DNA of 64,000 nt from Catalinimonas niigatensis (GTDB taxonomy: Bacteria; Bacteroidota; Bacteroidia; Cytophagales; Cyclobacteriaceae): contig NZ_CP119422.1 in assembly GCF_030506285.1 (NCBI RefSeq), forward strand, positions 6,931,501 to 6,995,500. The letters are read 5' to 3'. A program made the translations under genes and the position numbers. The notes below the pieces were generated by a model, which did no database searches, was not told the DNA's origin, and saw only the letters and a list, made by a program, of their open reading frames with translations. This document shows, piece after piece, positions 1 to 9,703 of this stretch (within the stretch, counting starts at the first letter, position 1; the number at the start of each line of letters is the position of its first letter).

Positions 1-378
1 AATTACCTGAGAAGGACGTGCACCACCCCAGCCTCTTTCTTCCATTTTAGGAAGTTTAAAATCTTTGGCAAGCATAGAGGCAAATTCTGATTTCTTTTCA
101 AAGCCATAACGGAAACTGGAATCAATTTCTGAGATCAAAGCTTCGCGGGCTTTCTTGCAGGGGCCAAATGGGTTTTCGTTAGCAAGTAATCGGGCCTTCA
201 TCTCAGGGCGCGCCAGCACCATATTGCTCACCTGCTCTTTAGGAAGACTATAGAGCTGAGCAGCAATTTCGTTGGCAGCCTGGGCAGAGTTCCATTTCAT
301 GGAAGAACCGATAGTAAGGCCTCCGGCAAGCATGGCACCTGATTTTAACCAATTTCTTCTATTCATTTGTGTAGACAT
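1..378 (-). CDS. Tat-exported HisC-like PLP aminotransferase, N-terminal part (cut by window edge)
   Basis: The minus-strand frame is open from an ATG at 378 to the window edge (126 codons). The N-terminus carries a twin-arginine signal (RRNWLK followed by a hydrophobic AGGLTIGSS stretch), so the protein is probably exported folded, which fits a cofactor enzyme. Mature residues include RLLANENPFGP, the substrate-pocket motif seen near the N-terminus of histidinol-phosphate aminotransferase-like fold-type I PLP enzymes. The catalytic lysine lies outside the window. A second ATG at 366 would keep the Tat motif, so the start is uncertain by four codons. The exported location argues against a role in histidine synthesis; the substrate is unknown. 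Confidence 0.75.
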   Translation of the reverse strand, partial: MSTQMNRRNWLKSGAMLAGGLTIGSSMKWNSAQAANEIAAQLYSLPKEQVSNMVLARPEMKARLLANENPFGPCKKAREALISEIDSSFRYGFEKKSEFASMLAKDFKLPKMEERGWGGARPSQVI

Positions 379-547
379 ATTTAATAGATTTTGACTTTAA
401 AGGGTTATATAATTGAGCAAGTTCTGCTCGTAATATTTAATGTGAATTTAAGGAAAAATAAAATAAATTCGTTGGTATAATTATTAAAAATCAAAATAAA
501 ATTCTTATATATAAATTAATTATAATCAATTATTTTGATAATACACT

Positions 548-2137
548 TTATTCTTTGGATTCATATTGTACCTGCCCTTCCGTTACTCTGGCATGGATAT
601 CAGACACAGTACGGCGTGCCGATTCAAAGGCTCCTGCCATCCATGCGGTATGATAGGACGTATGTTCTCCAGCCAGATAAATGTTGCCTTCAGGCTTAAG
701 CAGGTCAGGGTAAAAACGCTGCCGCGTAGTATCATTGTATTCTGCCCATCCTCCTTTGCTGAAAGGAATTTTCTGCCAGGCCAGTGAAAAGGAGTTTTCA
801 AACTCATCTTTGTACTGAGGATGCAGTTTGCTGCCTTCATCCAGGGCCAGTTTTTCCCGCTCTTCAAGCGAAAGGTTAGCAGTATACTCAGCTTTTTCAC
901 TAAAGTTATAAAATCCCTTAAGCACACCTTTCTTGCCTAAATAGTTATAGTTGGGATACATGATCTGGGTAATGGTGGTATTGGTACGGGATAATCCGCC
1001 AAAAATATTGTCATCTTCTTCCCAGAAGCGGCGCTTGAACTGAAGACCAATTTTGCAGGCTTTTTTGTAATCTACAAAGTCGCACGCCCGCTGAACATTG
1101 GAAGAAAGATCATTTTTCACATTGGCCAGCACAGGAAGAGGCAGCGTACAAATACAGTAATCTCCTTTGATCTCCTGGGTTTTTCCGTTAGAAGTATACA
1201 CGATCCTGACGCCATTCTCTTCCTTTCGGATTTCATTGACTACAGTTTCGTATTGAATACTGTCTTTGACCTGCTCCGCCAGTGCATAAGGGAGTTTATC
1301 CATTCCACCCACTGGTTCAAAGAGGGTCATTTGCAGATCATGGGTATAGACCGGCAGGTTGGACATCGCAGGATCAATAAATCCAGAGTTAATCAGGTCC
1401 ATCAAGGCGTAGGCATCAGCAGCTTCGCCAGGCTGGTTTCCAGCACCGGGAGGGGTTTTGTAGCCTCTCCGGGAGCTTCCTCTGTACAGCAAATCCGGAC
1501 CCAGATCACCTTCTACCCTCAAAAATTCAATCAGTTTTTCTTTGTCCTCATTGGTCATCGGCATATCCAGTGCACCCTGGTCAATGGCTTTCTCAAGAAG
1601 TTCGCAGATATAGCCCTGCATATCGTATTTTACCTCCCTGATGCGTATAGGTTTATTGGAAAGCTTCCCGCTACCTTCACTGTATAAATAAGCATTCTCA
1701 TTGACATTGTTGAAGATTTGTAGCGGAACGCCCATTTCGCGACAATAATGCATCGTAATCTCATGATGATGGGGAATACGGGCTGCACCGGCATTGATGT
1801 AGTGTCCACTATCAAAGTTACATTGCTGTGCTACGCCTCCTTCTTCCGTTTCCTGAGTGCCACCCCTGACCGTCCAGACCCTGCCTCCGGGACGATTACG
1901 TGCTTCCAGTATGGTGCAGTCGTAGCCCAGTTTGTTCATTTCATAAGCGGAAGTCATGCCTGCCAAGCCAGCACCCAGTATGATGACTTTGGTGCCATTG
2001 GCTTTTCCATGCAGTTTGAACGGTTGGTTGGGGGCTTTGCGGATCATGCCCAGACCTACCATCGCAGGATAACTGGAACCAGCCAAAACAGATACGCGAT
2101 TCAGAAAAGTACGCCGAGATATGGTTGTTTTGCTCAT
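548..2137 (-). CDS. Tat-exported flavin monoamine/L-amino-acid oxidase family protein
   Basis: The 529-aa protein starts with a Tat signal (SRRTFLN, then a hydrophobic segment). An FAD-binding Rossmann motif follows (IILGAGLAGMTSAYEM, with the EARNRPGGR motif about 30 residues later), and the C-terminal flavin-contact motif YLAGEHTSYHTAWMAGAFES is present. This is the full amino_oxidase (PF01593) architecture. Members oxidise amines or amino acids to imines with H2O2 release. Flavoenzymes often use Tat because they fold before export. It lies 169 bp upstream of the exported aminotransferase on the same strand, so the two may share a substrate class. Specificity cannot be read from the sequence. 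Confidence 0.88.
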   Translation of the reverse strand: MSKTTISRRTFLNRVSVLAGSSYPAMVGLGMIRKAPNQPFKLHGKANGTKVIILGAGLAGMTSAYEMNKLGYDCTILEARNRPGGRVWTVRGGTQETEEGGVAQQCNFDSGHYINAGAARIPHHHEITMHYCREMGVPLQIFNNVNENAYLYSEGSGKLSNKPIRIREVKYDMQGYICELLEKAIDQGALDMPMTNEDKEKLIEFLRVEGDLGPDLLYRGSSRRGYKTPPGAGNQPGEAADAYALMDLINSGFIDPAMSNLPVYTHDLQMTLFEPVGGMDKLPYALAEQVKDSIQYETVVNEIRKEENGVRIVYTSNGKTQEIKGDYCICTLPLPVLANVKNDLSSNVQRACDFVDYKKACKIGLQFKRRFWEEDDNIFGGLSRTNTTITQIMYPNYNYLGKKGVLKGFYNFSEKAEYTANLSLEEREKLALDEGSKLHPQYKDEFENSFSLAWQKIPFSKGGWAEYNDTTRQRFYPDLLKPEGNIYLAGEHTSYHTAWMAGAFESARRTVSDIHARVTEGQVQYESKE

Positions 2138-2429
2138 AAGATAATATTAAGGCTAAGCTTGAGGATAGATAAAATTTGAAAGCTTCTTGTCATAGCTCAA
2201 TACCTAAAACAAAGTATGGATAAACGTTTAAATATCGGTAAAAGTAATTGAAGTAATATAAAATATCAAAATAAAATTTTGAAATGGTTAATTGGTAAAA
2301 TCTATTTTTTTGCTGTTCTATGTTTTAACAAAATTGAGATATATGCACTTTTATTTGTGTATTTGTCAATTTATTTCCCTCAAATTGCGGCTGATATAAG
2401 TCATCCCTTATCTATTTTAGTTTATTGAT

Positions 2430-4310
2430 ATGTGTGGTATCCATCTGATTTTTGATAAAAACCAGCAGCTTACGCCCGAACAGCCTTCAGCCATTACTCA
2501 AATGCTTCAGTCTTCAAGAGAGCGCGGCCCCGACGCGCAGGGTGTAAAAGCTTTACCCATGCTGGGAGGAAGTCTGCACCTGGGCAGCAATCGGCTCCAA
2601 ATCATAGATCCACATACGCGGGCCAATCAGCCTATGTCTTCTGCTGATGGCAGGTATTGGCTTTGTTTCAACGGTACAATCTATAATTACTTTGAACTCC
2701 GAAATAAGCTACTCAGCCAGGGGGTGCAGTTTACTACCCAATCCGATACTGAAGTACTGTTGTATATGCTCATCACCAAAGGTGCTGAGGCGCTGGAAGA
2801 TTTGAATGGCATGTTTGCATTGCTTTTTTATGATCAAAAAGAGCAAAAATTACTAGCTGCCAGGGATAGATTTGGGATGAAACCTCTTTATTATGCCGAC
2901 CAGAACGACTTTCTGATTTTTTCTTCTGAAGCCAAGGGCATTATTGCCAGTGGATTACTGGAGAAAAAGCTTCATGAAGCTGCCATACAGGACTACCTAT
3001 GTCTTCGCTATGTACGTCCGCCCTACACCTTTTTTGAACAGGTTTATCAACTTCCTCCTGGTCACTGCATGGAAATAAAAGATCAAAAAAAAGCAGTCAT
3101 TCGTTCATTTGCCAAACCACCCGAAAGGATTGAGGCTCCTTCAGAGGAAGCAGCATTAACAAAGACAGAAGAGCTACTCAAGGATGCGGTGCTAAACCAT
3201 TTGGTAGGAGATGCTAATTGTGGACTGTTTTTGAGCGGAGGCGTAGATTCTACCTTATTGCTGAGCCTTATCAAAGAGATGGGAGCGCACCCGGTACCTA
3301 CTTTTTCTATCATCAACAATAGGAAAGAAGGAGCTTACGGAACGGAAGATTATCGCTTTGCCGGCAAGGCTGCTGCAATGTATGGCAGCCACCATTATGA
3401 ACTGGACCTGGAAAGTAGCATGCTGCATCAGTATCATGAGGCTTTTATGTCCCAAATAGACCAACCGGTGGGCGACAGTGCAGCATTCATGACTTATATG
3501 CTGTCGGCTGAGGTAAAAAAGATAGCGGGCGTGGCGCTCAATGGTGCGGGGGCAGATGAGATTTTTGCCGGATACAACCGTCATCAGGCGTTTCATCGGT
3601 ATCTCAGCCATTATGATGCATTCATAAGGTTTAGCAGCCTGCTGAAGACCGGAAGCAGTTGGCTACCCACCGGTTTTAGTCATCCTCTTCGCAAAAAGTT
3701 TCGCCTGCTGAAAAAGCTGGGACAAAGCCTGGATAAAGATCCCGGACAGACATTTATCAATTTTATCAGCGATGCTGCATTTTCTACCAGTTGTCATCAG
3801 CGATTAGCCATAAAAAGCGGAACAACAGATCAAACCGAATTTGTAGAAAAATGGCTGTATGCTGCTTTAGAACATGAGCTTCAGAATTATCTGCCCGCTG
3901 ATGTGCTTTCGCTGTCTGATACGATGAGTATGGCGCGCAGCCTGGAGATGCGGATGCCTTATCTGGATCTGCCCCTGGCCACTTATCTGCGTTCTTTGCC
4001 AGCTGAATTTCGCATGAAACATGGCAAAAAATGGATGCTAAGAAGTCTGCTGGAAGCCAGAGGAGGCAAAATTTTTACACAAAGATCTAAAGAAGGTTTT
4101 GGCCTGCCATTCGGGCAATGGCTGCGTAGTGGAGAAGCCGCTTATATTCGACAGACGCTTCAGCAAAAAGAGCAATTAATTTATCAATATGTAAGTCATG
4201 AGCAGATATTGAAGCTGCTTCAGGAGCACCATCAGAAGCGCGCAGACCATAGCCAGAGCTTGTGGAGTATCTGGGTGCTGGCTAACTGGCTGCAGCTCCA
4301 TTTTAGCTAA
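2430..4310 (+). CDS. asnB: Asparagine synthetase, glutamine-hydrolysing
   Basis: The 626-aa protein starts Met-Cys-Gly, so Cys2 becomes the N-terminal nucleophile of the class II glutaminase domain (about 1-200, with CFNGTIYNYFELR, SDTEVLLY and ARDRFGMKPLYY). The synthetase domain has the ATP pyrophosphatase loop SGGVDS at 269-274 and a second motif around LNGAGADEIFAGYNRH. It forms Asn, or amidates another acid, from Asp, Gln and ATP. Homologues of this type also occur in exopolysaccharide clusters, where they modify sugars. The next gene is a GT4 glycosyltransferase, so a surface-polysaccharide role is possible, but no further polysaccharide genes follow. Confidence 0.88.
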   Translation: MCGIHLIFDKNQQLTPEQPSAITQMLQSSRERGPDAQGVKALPMLGGSLHLGSNRLQIIDPHTRANQPMSSADGRYWLCFNGTIYNYFELRNKLLSQGVQFTTQSDTEVLLYMLITKGAEALEDLNGMFALLFYDQKEQKLLAARDRFGMKPLYYADQNDFLIFSSEAKGIIASGLLEKKLHEAAIQDYLCLRYVRPPYTFFEQVYQLPPGHCMEIKDQKKAVIRSFAKPPERIEAPSEEAALTKTEELLKDAVLNHLVGDANCGLFLSGGVDSTLLLSLIKEMGAHPVPTFSIINNRKEGAYGTEDYRFAGKAAAMYGSHHYELDLESSMLHQYHEAFMSQIDQPVGDSAAFMTYMLSAEVKKIAGVALNGAGADEIFAGYNRHQAFHRYLSHYDAFIRFSSLLKTGSSWLPTGFSHPLRKKFRLLKKLGQSLDKDPGQTFINFISDAAFSTSCHQRLAIKSGTTDQTEFVEKWLYAALEHELQNYLPADVLSLSDTMSMARSLEMRMPYLDLPLATYLRSLPAEFRMKHGKKWMLRSLLEARGGKIFTQRSKEGFGLPFGQWLRSGEAAYIRQTLQQKEQLIYQYVSHEQILKLLQEHHQKRADHSQSLWSIWVLANWLQLHFS

Positions 4311-4479
4311 AAAACTATTCATCCAGCCTTACGTTTAGAGTTTGATCAATTGAGTGTATTTTTTTTAAGATTGGCAGAAGAATTAAGCCAGCTACTCTCG
4401 ACTTTATGTAATATTCACCGTACTTTGCGAATACGTCTGTTTAATTTTTGGCAGGTATATATGCTTCTTTATTGCTGAT

Positions 4480-5700
4480 ATGCGCATACTTTATATACAT
4501 CAGTATTTCAGGACACCCGAAGAAGGAGGTGCCATCCGATCTTACTATCTGGCCAAGGGCCTTGCTGATGCCGGACATCACGTAGACTTGCTTACTGGCT
4601 ATGATGGAAAGCACTACAAAAAAGAGTTTATTGACGGCATACATGTACATTATCTTCCTATATCGTATGCTCAGGACTTTGATTTTTCTCAGCGTATCAA
4701 GGCATTTTTGAGGTTTGTCATGCTGGCTATTCTCAAAGCAGCTGAGCTTGAGAAAATTGATGTGAGTTATATTTCTTCTACTCCACTGAGTACCGGGATA
4801 ATTGCTCTATATCTTAAGTGGAAATATAAAATCCCATATTTCTTTGAAGTGCGGGATTTATGGCCGGAGGCTCCCATACAAATGAAAGCGATTCGTAATC
4901 GCTGGCTGAAGCATCAGCTTTATCGTCTTGAAAGAAGAATTTACCGCAATGCCAAGGCGATTGTTGCATTATCACCCGGTAGTCAGCAGCATATCTCAGA
5001 CATAGTGCCTAAGCAGCCAGTCTTACTGATCCCTAACATGTCCGATTGCAATTTTTTTCGTAAGGCTGAAAAAAATTCTTATCATGAGTTACAGTTTGAT
5101 GTGATGGACAAATTTGTGGTTTCTTATTTTGGTGCAGTGGGTCAGGTAAACCGCCTTAGCTATCTGCTGGATGCGGCTGAAGCCTGCAAGAGACAAATGC
5201 TGCTTGAAGTAGTCTTCCTGATTGCGGGTGATGGGAGTGAGCTAGCCTCTATTCATCAACAGGCCAAAGATAGGCAACTGGACAATGTACGCTTTGTACC
5301 TTACCATAACAAATACGGCCTTTTGTCTTTGCTGAACATTACAGATGCTGCCTACATTAGCTTTGCTGATCTTCCGGTACTGCGTTATTGCAGTCCCAAC
5401 AAACTTTTTGATGCATTGGCTGCTGGCAAACTTTGCATCACCAATACTTCGGGCTGGATGCAGCAAATGCTGGAAGAAAACCAATGTGGTTTTTATACTG
5501 ATCCTCATCGGCCAGATGATTTTGTCAAAAGCATTGCTCCATTTGTCAATGACCGTAATTTACTGGATGACTATCAGAATAATGCCCGCAGCCTGGCAGA
5601 GCGCGAATTCAACCGGCAGCAGCAGGTGGAGAAGCTACGCTCACTGATAGAAGAAGGTGAACTCAAGCCTGTGGCTAAGGCTTATACTTTGCCTGTGTAA
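4480..5700 (+). CDS. GT4-family glycosyltransferase (WbuB-like)
   Basis: This 406-aa GT-B fold protein has an N-terminal domain opening with RILYIHQYF and a GGA.RSYYLAKGL segment, typical of GT4 enzymes that use nucleotide sugars for lipopolysaccharide or capsule assembly. The C-terminal nucleotide-binding half begins near VVSYFGAVGQVNRLS and contains CSPNKLFDALAAGK around residue 305, corresponding to the GT4 donor-sugar loop. There is no signal peptide, so it probably acts at the cytoplasmic face. It follows asnB by 169 bp. Its 3' end overlaps the 3' end of gldB on the other strand by 26 bp. Donor and acceptor are unknown. Confidence 0.82.
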   Translation: MRILYIHQYFRTPEEGGAIRSYYLAKGLADAGHHVDLLTGYDGKHYKKEFIDGIHVHYLPISYAQDFDFSQRIKAFLRFVMLAILKAAELEKIDVSYISSTPLSTGIIALYLKWKYKIPYFFEVRDLWPEAPIQMKAIRNRWLKHQLYRLERRIYRNAKAIVALSPGSQQHISDIVPKQPVLLIPNMSDCNFFRKAEKNSYHELQFDVMDKFVVSYFGAVGQVNRLSYLLDAAEACKRQMLLEVVFLIAGDGSELASIHQQAKDRQLDNVRFVPYHNKYGLLSLLNITDAAYISFADLPVLRYCSPNKLFDALAAGKLCITNTSGWMQQMLEENQCGFYTDPHRPDDFVKSIAPFVNDRNLLDDYQNNARSLAEREFNRQQQVEKLRSLIEEGELKPVAKAYTLPV

Positions 5701-6670
5701 AAATTTCCTGAGCATCAGCTGAAAGCATAATCTCAGTCAGTGGTGCATCCGTTTTGTTGGCATAAGTCTGCACTATCTGCCAGCCTATCCAGCGTCCGAT
5801 CCTGCCCGGAATTTTTGAGTTGATCTCTGCTACCTGAGGCCGTTCACCAATATATCGGGGTTTGATGACATGACTAGTTTCATAAAGCAACTCGCGATTG
5901 ATAAAATGTGACCATACCAATTGATCATTCTCTTCTGCAATGGCCAATTCTTCTTCAGTATATCCGGTCAGAATGCTATCAGGGAGACAAGGCATCATTT
6001 GTCCGGTAAAATAATAACTCTTGCCATAGTAGATCATTTCCGCCAGCATGGTATTATCTTCCATATCAGTGGCATTCCACTTGTTAGAAAGCAGCATAAT
6101 ACAATTGGGTACAATATATTCCGGACGATATCGGCTCATGATATAATCATACACCTGAGGCCGGAAACGAGCATCTTCTCCCAAAAAATGTTCAATGCTC
6201 ACCACAATCAACTCATCGCTCACAAACAAATCTGCGCCAATAGTGCCTAATGCAGAAAAAGCTGCATAGATTTTTGGTGGTGTAAAGTCCGGATAGTAAT
6301 ACTTAATATGCCGGAAAGCATCTTCAAACTGGCTTTCCAAGTCATTCAGGTCAGGAAAAGTTTGTTGAGTTTGCTGATAGAGCGTATCTATGTAGGGATC
6401 ATGGATAAGCTTATCTATCTGACTAATCAGGATAGATTCATCAGGAAATTCGTCGGTTCTGAAAAAACGCTCTGCCAGCAGAGGGTACTGATCCAAAAAA
6501 GCTGAGATCTCCTCTTTATTGTCTAATTCAAACATCTCCTGATCTAATCTTTGAATGTTGACCTCCATAGAAATGCCGGAAACATCCGGACCATTATCAC
6601 AAGAATCACTGCTACACGAAAACAATATGATACAAAAAAGATATACTATTATAGTAGGTATGTATTTCAT
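5675..6670 (-). CDS. gldB: Gliding motility / T9SS lipoprotein GldB
   Basis: I chose the ATG at 6670 because it gives a clean lipoprotein signal peptide (MKYIPTII...LFSC, lipidated Cys); the upstream ATG at 6694 adds eight residues that spoil it. The mature protein has the GldB family pattern: VNIQRLDQEMFELD near the start, a central YYYPDFTPPKIY...GADLF stretch, a Y..SRYRPEYIVPNC region, and a C-terminal PGRIGRWIGWQIVQTYA segment. In Flavobacterium johnsoniae GldB is needed for gliding and for type IX secretion. It is divergent from a beta-barrel protein gene (62 bp between starts) and convergent with the glycosyltransferase. Confidence 0.85.
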   Translation of the reverse strand: MKYIPTIIVYLFCIILFSCSSDSCDNGPDVSGISMEVNIQRLDQEMFELDNKEEISAFLDQYPLLAERFFRTDEFPDESILISQIDKLIHDPYIDTLYQQTQQTFPDLNDLESQFEDAFRHIKYYYPDFTPPKIYAAFSALGTIGADLFVSDELIVVSIEHFLGEDARFRPQVYDYIMSRYRPEYIVPNCIMLLSNKWNATDMEDNTMLAEMIYYGKSYYFTGQMMPCLPDSILTGYTEEELAIAEENDQLVWSHFINRELLYETSHVIKPRYIGERPQVAEINSKIPGRIGRWIGWQIVQTYANKTDAPLTEIMLSADAQEIFTQAKYKP

Positions 6671-6732
6671 CAGGCTTAATTTTGAGCAAAGCAAACCATA
6701 TTTATAACGGAAATAGCAAAACTATAATTTTT

Positions 6733-7365
6733 ATGAAGAGAAAAAACACAATACTTTTAGTGTTCTTACTTGTTGTAACCACCAGCCCCGCCTGGTCTCA
6801 GGTAGAACTGGGGCTGCAATTTTCCCCTTCATTATCATTTAACCGTATCAATGACGATGATGCCACAGTGGGCCTTTCCTCAAACGGTGTAGGATTGAGG
6901 ATGGTGGGAGGCTTAATGGGAGATATTTATCTGCAGGAAAATTATTATTTTAGTACCGGTTTGTTCTTTGTTTCCAAGCGAGTTGGTATAGAAGATGCTG
7001 CCAACAATGTGGATGAAGCCTATCGACTGCATTATCTACAGATACCTGCTACGCTGAAGCTGTTTACCAATGAAGTAGCCCTGGATATGCGTATCTATTT
7101 TCAGGTAGGGCTTACCCTGGATGTCAACATCATGGAAGATAATATCACAGAGGATGCAACCTACATTCAGAATTTCCGCAATTTTGATTCCAGTGTACTT
7201 CTGGCTTCCGGACTGGAATACCGTATAGGTTATAGCACGACAGTGTACGGAGGCTTAAGTTATAGACGTGGCCTGGTAAATGTCGTCAAAGACCCGGGTG
7301 CGAATATAGGAGAAGTTATTATTAAAAATGACCTGCTGAGCCTAGATTTGGGCGTCAAATTCTAA
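6733..7365 (+). CDS. Outer-membrane beta-barrel protein (PorT/OMP_b-brl_2 type)
   Basis: Starting at the ATG at 6733 gives a standard Sec signal (MKRKNTILLVFLLVVTTSPAWS followed by QVELG); a longer in-frame ATG at 6682 adds 17 residues before it and is unlikely. The mature part, about 190 residues, alternates hydrophobic and polar residues, with repeated short strands such as GLQFSPSLSFN, YYFSTGLFFVS, LQIPATLKLF and GLEYRIGYSTTVYGGLSYRRG, as in small eight-strand porin-like barrels of Bacteroidota (PF13568). It ends with a hydrophobic strand LDLGVKF, the usual BAM recognition end. It is divergent from gldB; a functional link is only positional. Confidence 0.72.
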   Translation: MKRKNTILLVFLLVVTTSPAWSQVELGLQFSPSLSFNRINDDDATVGLSSNGVGLRMVGGLMGDIYLQENYYFSTGLFFVSKRVGIEDAANNVDEAYRLHYLQIPATLKLFTNEVALDMRIYFQVGLTLDVNIMEDNITEDATYIQNFRNFDSSVLLASGLEYRIGYSTTVYGGLSYRRGLVNVVKDPGANIGEVIIKNDLLSLDLGVKF

Positions 7366-7515
7366 AGATGGGGTATTAGCCTTGAATCAAGTTTTTGAGT
7401 TTAAAAGCGCAGATATTTCAAACCTTATTACAGCATTGCCAACTTACCTCAATTGACCATGTACTCTAATGAGGTTTGACTTCATCTTTTTTCAAATGCA
7501 TTTAATTTTTTAACT

Positions 7516-8071
7516 ATGTCAAAAGATCAGATTTTTTTTTCATCCCTTGCCAAGATGGGTGGAGCTATGGGCAAAGGGCTCATTTCCGGCTTTGCCGGTA
7601 CACTTGTCATCACAGTTAAATGATAGAGATGTAGATTTCTAAACGGGAGGGTAGCGCCACACCTCTAATAGTAGCTGGCAAAGTTTTGGACGTAGAGCCC
7701 TGAAGAAAAGCCGAATCAGCCACAGCAAAAGAATGCTAAGAGGAGAGCAAAGCTACTGAAAGCGTAGACAAAAAGGGAGAAGCCAACACCCAAAAGTTCA
7801 GCCAGATCATACACTTCAGCTATGGTACTGCCTGGGGAATGGCCAGAGGAGCCCTGGATTTGGCTAAGCAAAAGGGACTTCAGGCCAGTGTCATACATTT
7901 TGCCTCCATTTGGGGAACAGCACTGCTGGCGCTTCCAAACCCGCCACCAAATGGCCAGCAAAGCAAATTTTCATGGACGCCCTTTTTCATTCGGTATATG
8001 CACTCGCTGCAGGTGCAGTATATGATGGTATGAAAGACGCAGAAAAAAAGATAGCTCCGCAAACTGAGTAG
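7516..8071 (+). pseudogene. Decayed small membrane-protein gene (two frameshifts, four stops)
   Basis: The frame opens at 7516 (MSKDQIFFSSLAKMGGAMG, then KGLISGFAGTLVITV). After a one-base slip near 7613 it continues as S-stop-MIEM-stop-ISKREGSATPLIVAGKVLDVEP, a polar linker, and then FSYGTAWGMARGALDLAK and ASVIHFASIWGTALLALP. Stops lie at 7617 (TAA), 7632 (TAG), 7701 (TGA) and 7737 (TAA). A second slip between about 7940 and 7973 moves to a third frame that ends at 8071 (DALFHSVYALAAGAVYDGMKDAEKK, in part). The continuous sense of the text across frames shows a once-intact gene of about 180 codons. I cannot name the family with certainty; it resembles small multi-spanning inner-membrane proteins. 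Confidence 0.8.
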
Positions 8072-8135
8072 ATGGTAGACGTAAGTGATGTTATTGGTTA
8101 AACATTAATAGACAACTATTAACCAATAACTTTCC

Positions 8136-9443
8136 TTACTTTCCGGCTTCCGGTACTTTTTTGAAGTGCATATCCGCAAAGTCCAGATACTGTTCCCAGT
8201 CATAGGCTTTGAGGTCGTGCCCTTCAGTGCGGATGTGGTAACCGATGGTACCCATGATCGGTCGGTTTACAGTAGGCATTTCTTTGACAGGTAGTCCTTC
8301 TTCTCCCAACAGCTGGTATACTTCATGGGCATGCATAGCACTCAGAAACTCTCCCTTGGGATCAGCCCACAGATCTTCGGCAGCACTGGCGACATACAAA
8401 GGACGCGGAGCCATCAACGCCAGCAGCATGTGCTGGTCAACAGGTAAGGCTGACTCATTGTCATTGTACTGATTAAAATTATCAGCAAACCAATGGGGGA
8501 AAGAAGTATTGATGCGAGCTACTGTTTCTCCAAATTTACGGCGGGAGAGCGCTGTGCCTCCGCAACCGGAATCGTTGGAAAGAATCATGGCAAAACGTTC
8601 ATCCGTAGCACCTGCCCAGAGGGCGGCCTTACCCAACCGGGAATGGCCAATGACGGCTACCTTACTGGCATCAATGTCACTTTCTGTTTCCAGATAATCC
8701 AATGCGCGGGAGAGTCCCCAGGCCCAGGCAGCAATACTACCCCATTGCTCCTCATCAGGTTGTTGCTGTCCGTTTTGGTAGAAAAGAGGATGGATGCCAT
8801 TCTGAAAACCATCGTCAAAATCCGGGTCAATATCGCCGTAGTAGATGTTGATGAGAGCGTAACCACGGTCAATGATGCGCTCTATCGGCCAGCGATGTAC
8901 CCGCACCCCCCGGGAAGTTTCCGTAGCCTTGTTGTCACTGATGTCAAAACCTTCATTGTCATTGACCCAGCTCTCACTGATACTGATGCGGGGATCAGGG
9001 TGGATGGTATGGTTGCCATAGAAATTCAGGCCCAGAAATGCCGGAACCGCTTGTACAGCATTATTAGGAATAAACATCAGCACACGCATATCATGTGAGC
9101 CTTTGTCATTGCTAAAAGTTATCTTGACTTCTTTTAAAGTAGCAGCTCCGTCCAGGGCATCAGGATAATTTCCGGTAATTTCATAATCCACCTGTACCTT
9201 AGCCTCCGGCACTTTGCCATAAACATGCTCGGCAAAGAGCTGGAGAATCTCCGGTCTGCGCAGTTCACGCCAGCTTTGTGCATCCCTTACCTTGCGTCCG
9301 TCCTTAAGCGTGAGCGGGTCGGGTAGCGTATATTCAGGTACTTTGGCTTCATCGTAGTTGTACTGATCATGGTCAGATTGGGCAAAAATGTTGGCAGACA
9401 TAAGTAGAAAAATAAGGATTAAGGTCGTCGTATAGTAATGCAT
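8136..9443 (-). CDS. Secreted glucuronoyl esterase-like protein (CE15)
   Basis: The 435-aa protein has a Sec signal (cleavage near AQS at 22) and an alpha/beta-hydrolase fold with the CE15 pattern. The nucleophile elbow is GHSRLGKAALWAGA with Ser268, followed by NDSGCGGTALSRRKFGE, the FPHWF segment, SAAEDLWADPKGE and GYHIRTEGHD with His409 as the likely catalytic histidine. Family members cleave the ester between lignin alcohols and glucuronoyl groups on xylan. The CE15 position that is often Glu just before SGCGG is Asp291 here. It stands alone, with the decayed gene downstream and an unknown membrane protein divergent upstream. No PUL genes are adjacent. Confidence 0.85.
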   Translation of the reverse strand: MHYYTTTLILIFLLMSANIFAQSDHDQYNYDEAKVPEYTLPDPLTLKDGRKVRDAQSWRELRRPEILQLFAEHVYGKVPEAKVQVDYEITGNYPDALDGAATLKEVKITFSNDKGSHDMRVLMFIPNNAVQAVPAFLGLNFYGNHTIHPDPRISISESWVNDNEGFDISDNKATETSRGVRVHRWPIERIIDRGYALINIYYGDIDPDFDDGFQNGIHPLFYQNGQQQPDEEQWGSIAAWAWGLSRALDYLETESDIDASKVAVIGHSRLGKAALWAGATDERFAMILSNDSGCGGTALSRRKFGETVARINTSFPHWFADNFNQYNDNESALPVDQHMLLALMAPRPLYVASAAEDLWADPKGEFLSAMHAHEVYQLLGEEGLPVKEMPTVNRPIMGTIGYHIRTEGHDLKAYDWEQYLDFADMHFKKVPEAGK

Positions 9444-9703
9444 AGGGATTGTGATTTAAAAATGACACCGCACTAAAGTTAATAAAAAACATAAAGAATT
9501 ATTTATGCCGAAAAGCTTCAAGCGAAAAGTGATAGCAAAAAAAGAGGAGAATGATATCTTTGATGAAGATAGGAATATCAGATAAAACCGCACGGTTTGA
9601 AAAAAATAATTTTAATGAAGGTTCAGCTATCCCCTGCTGCTTACAAATAGTTGTATTGCCCTGAAAATGAATAACATTTGGCAGGCTTTCTCTTTATTAT
9701 AAT

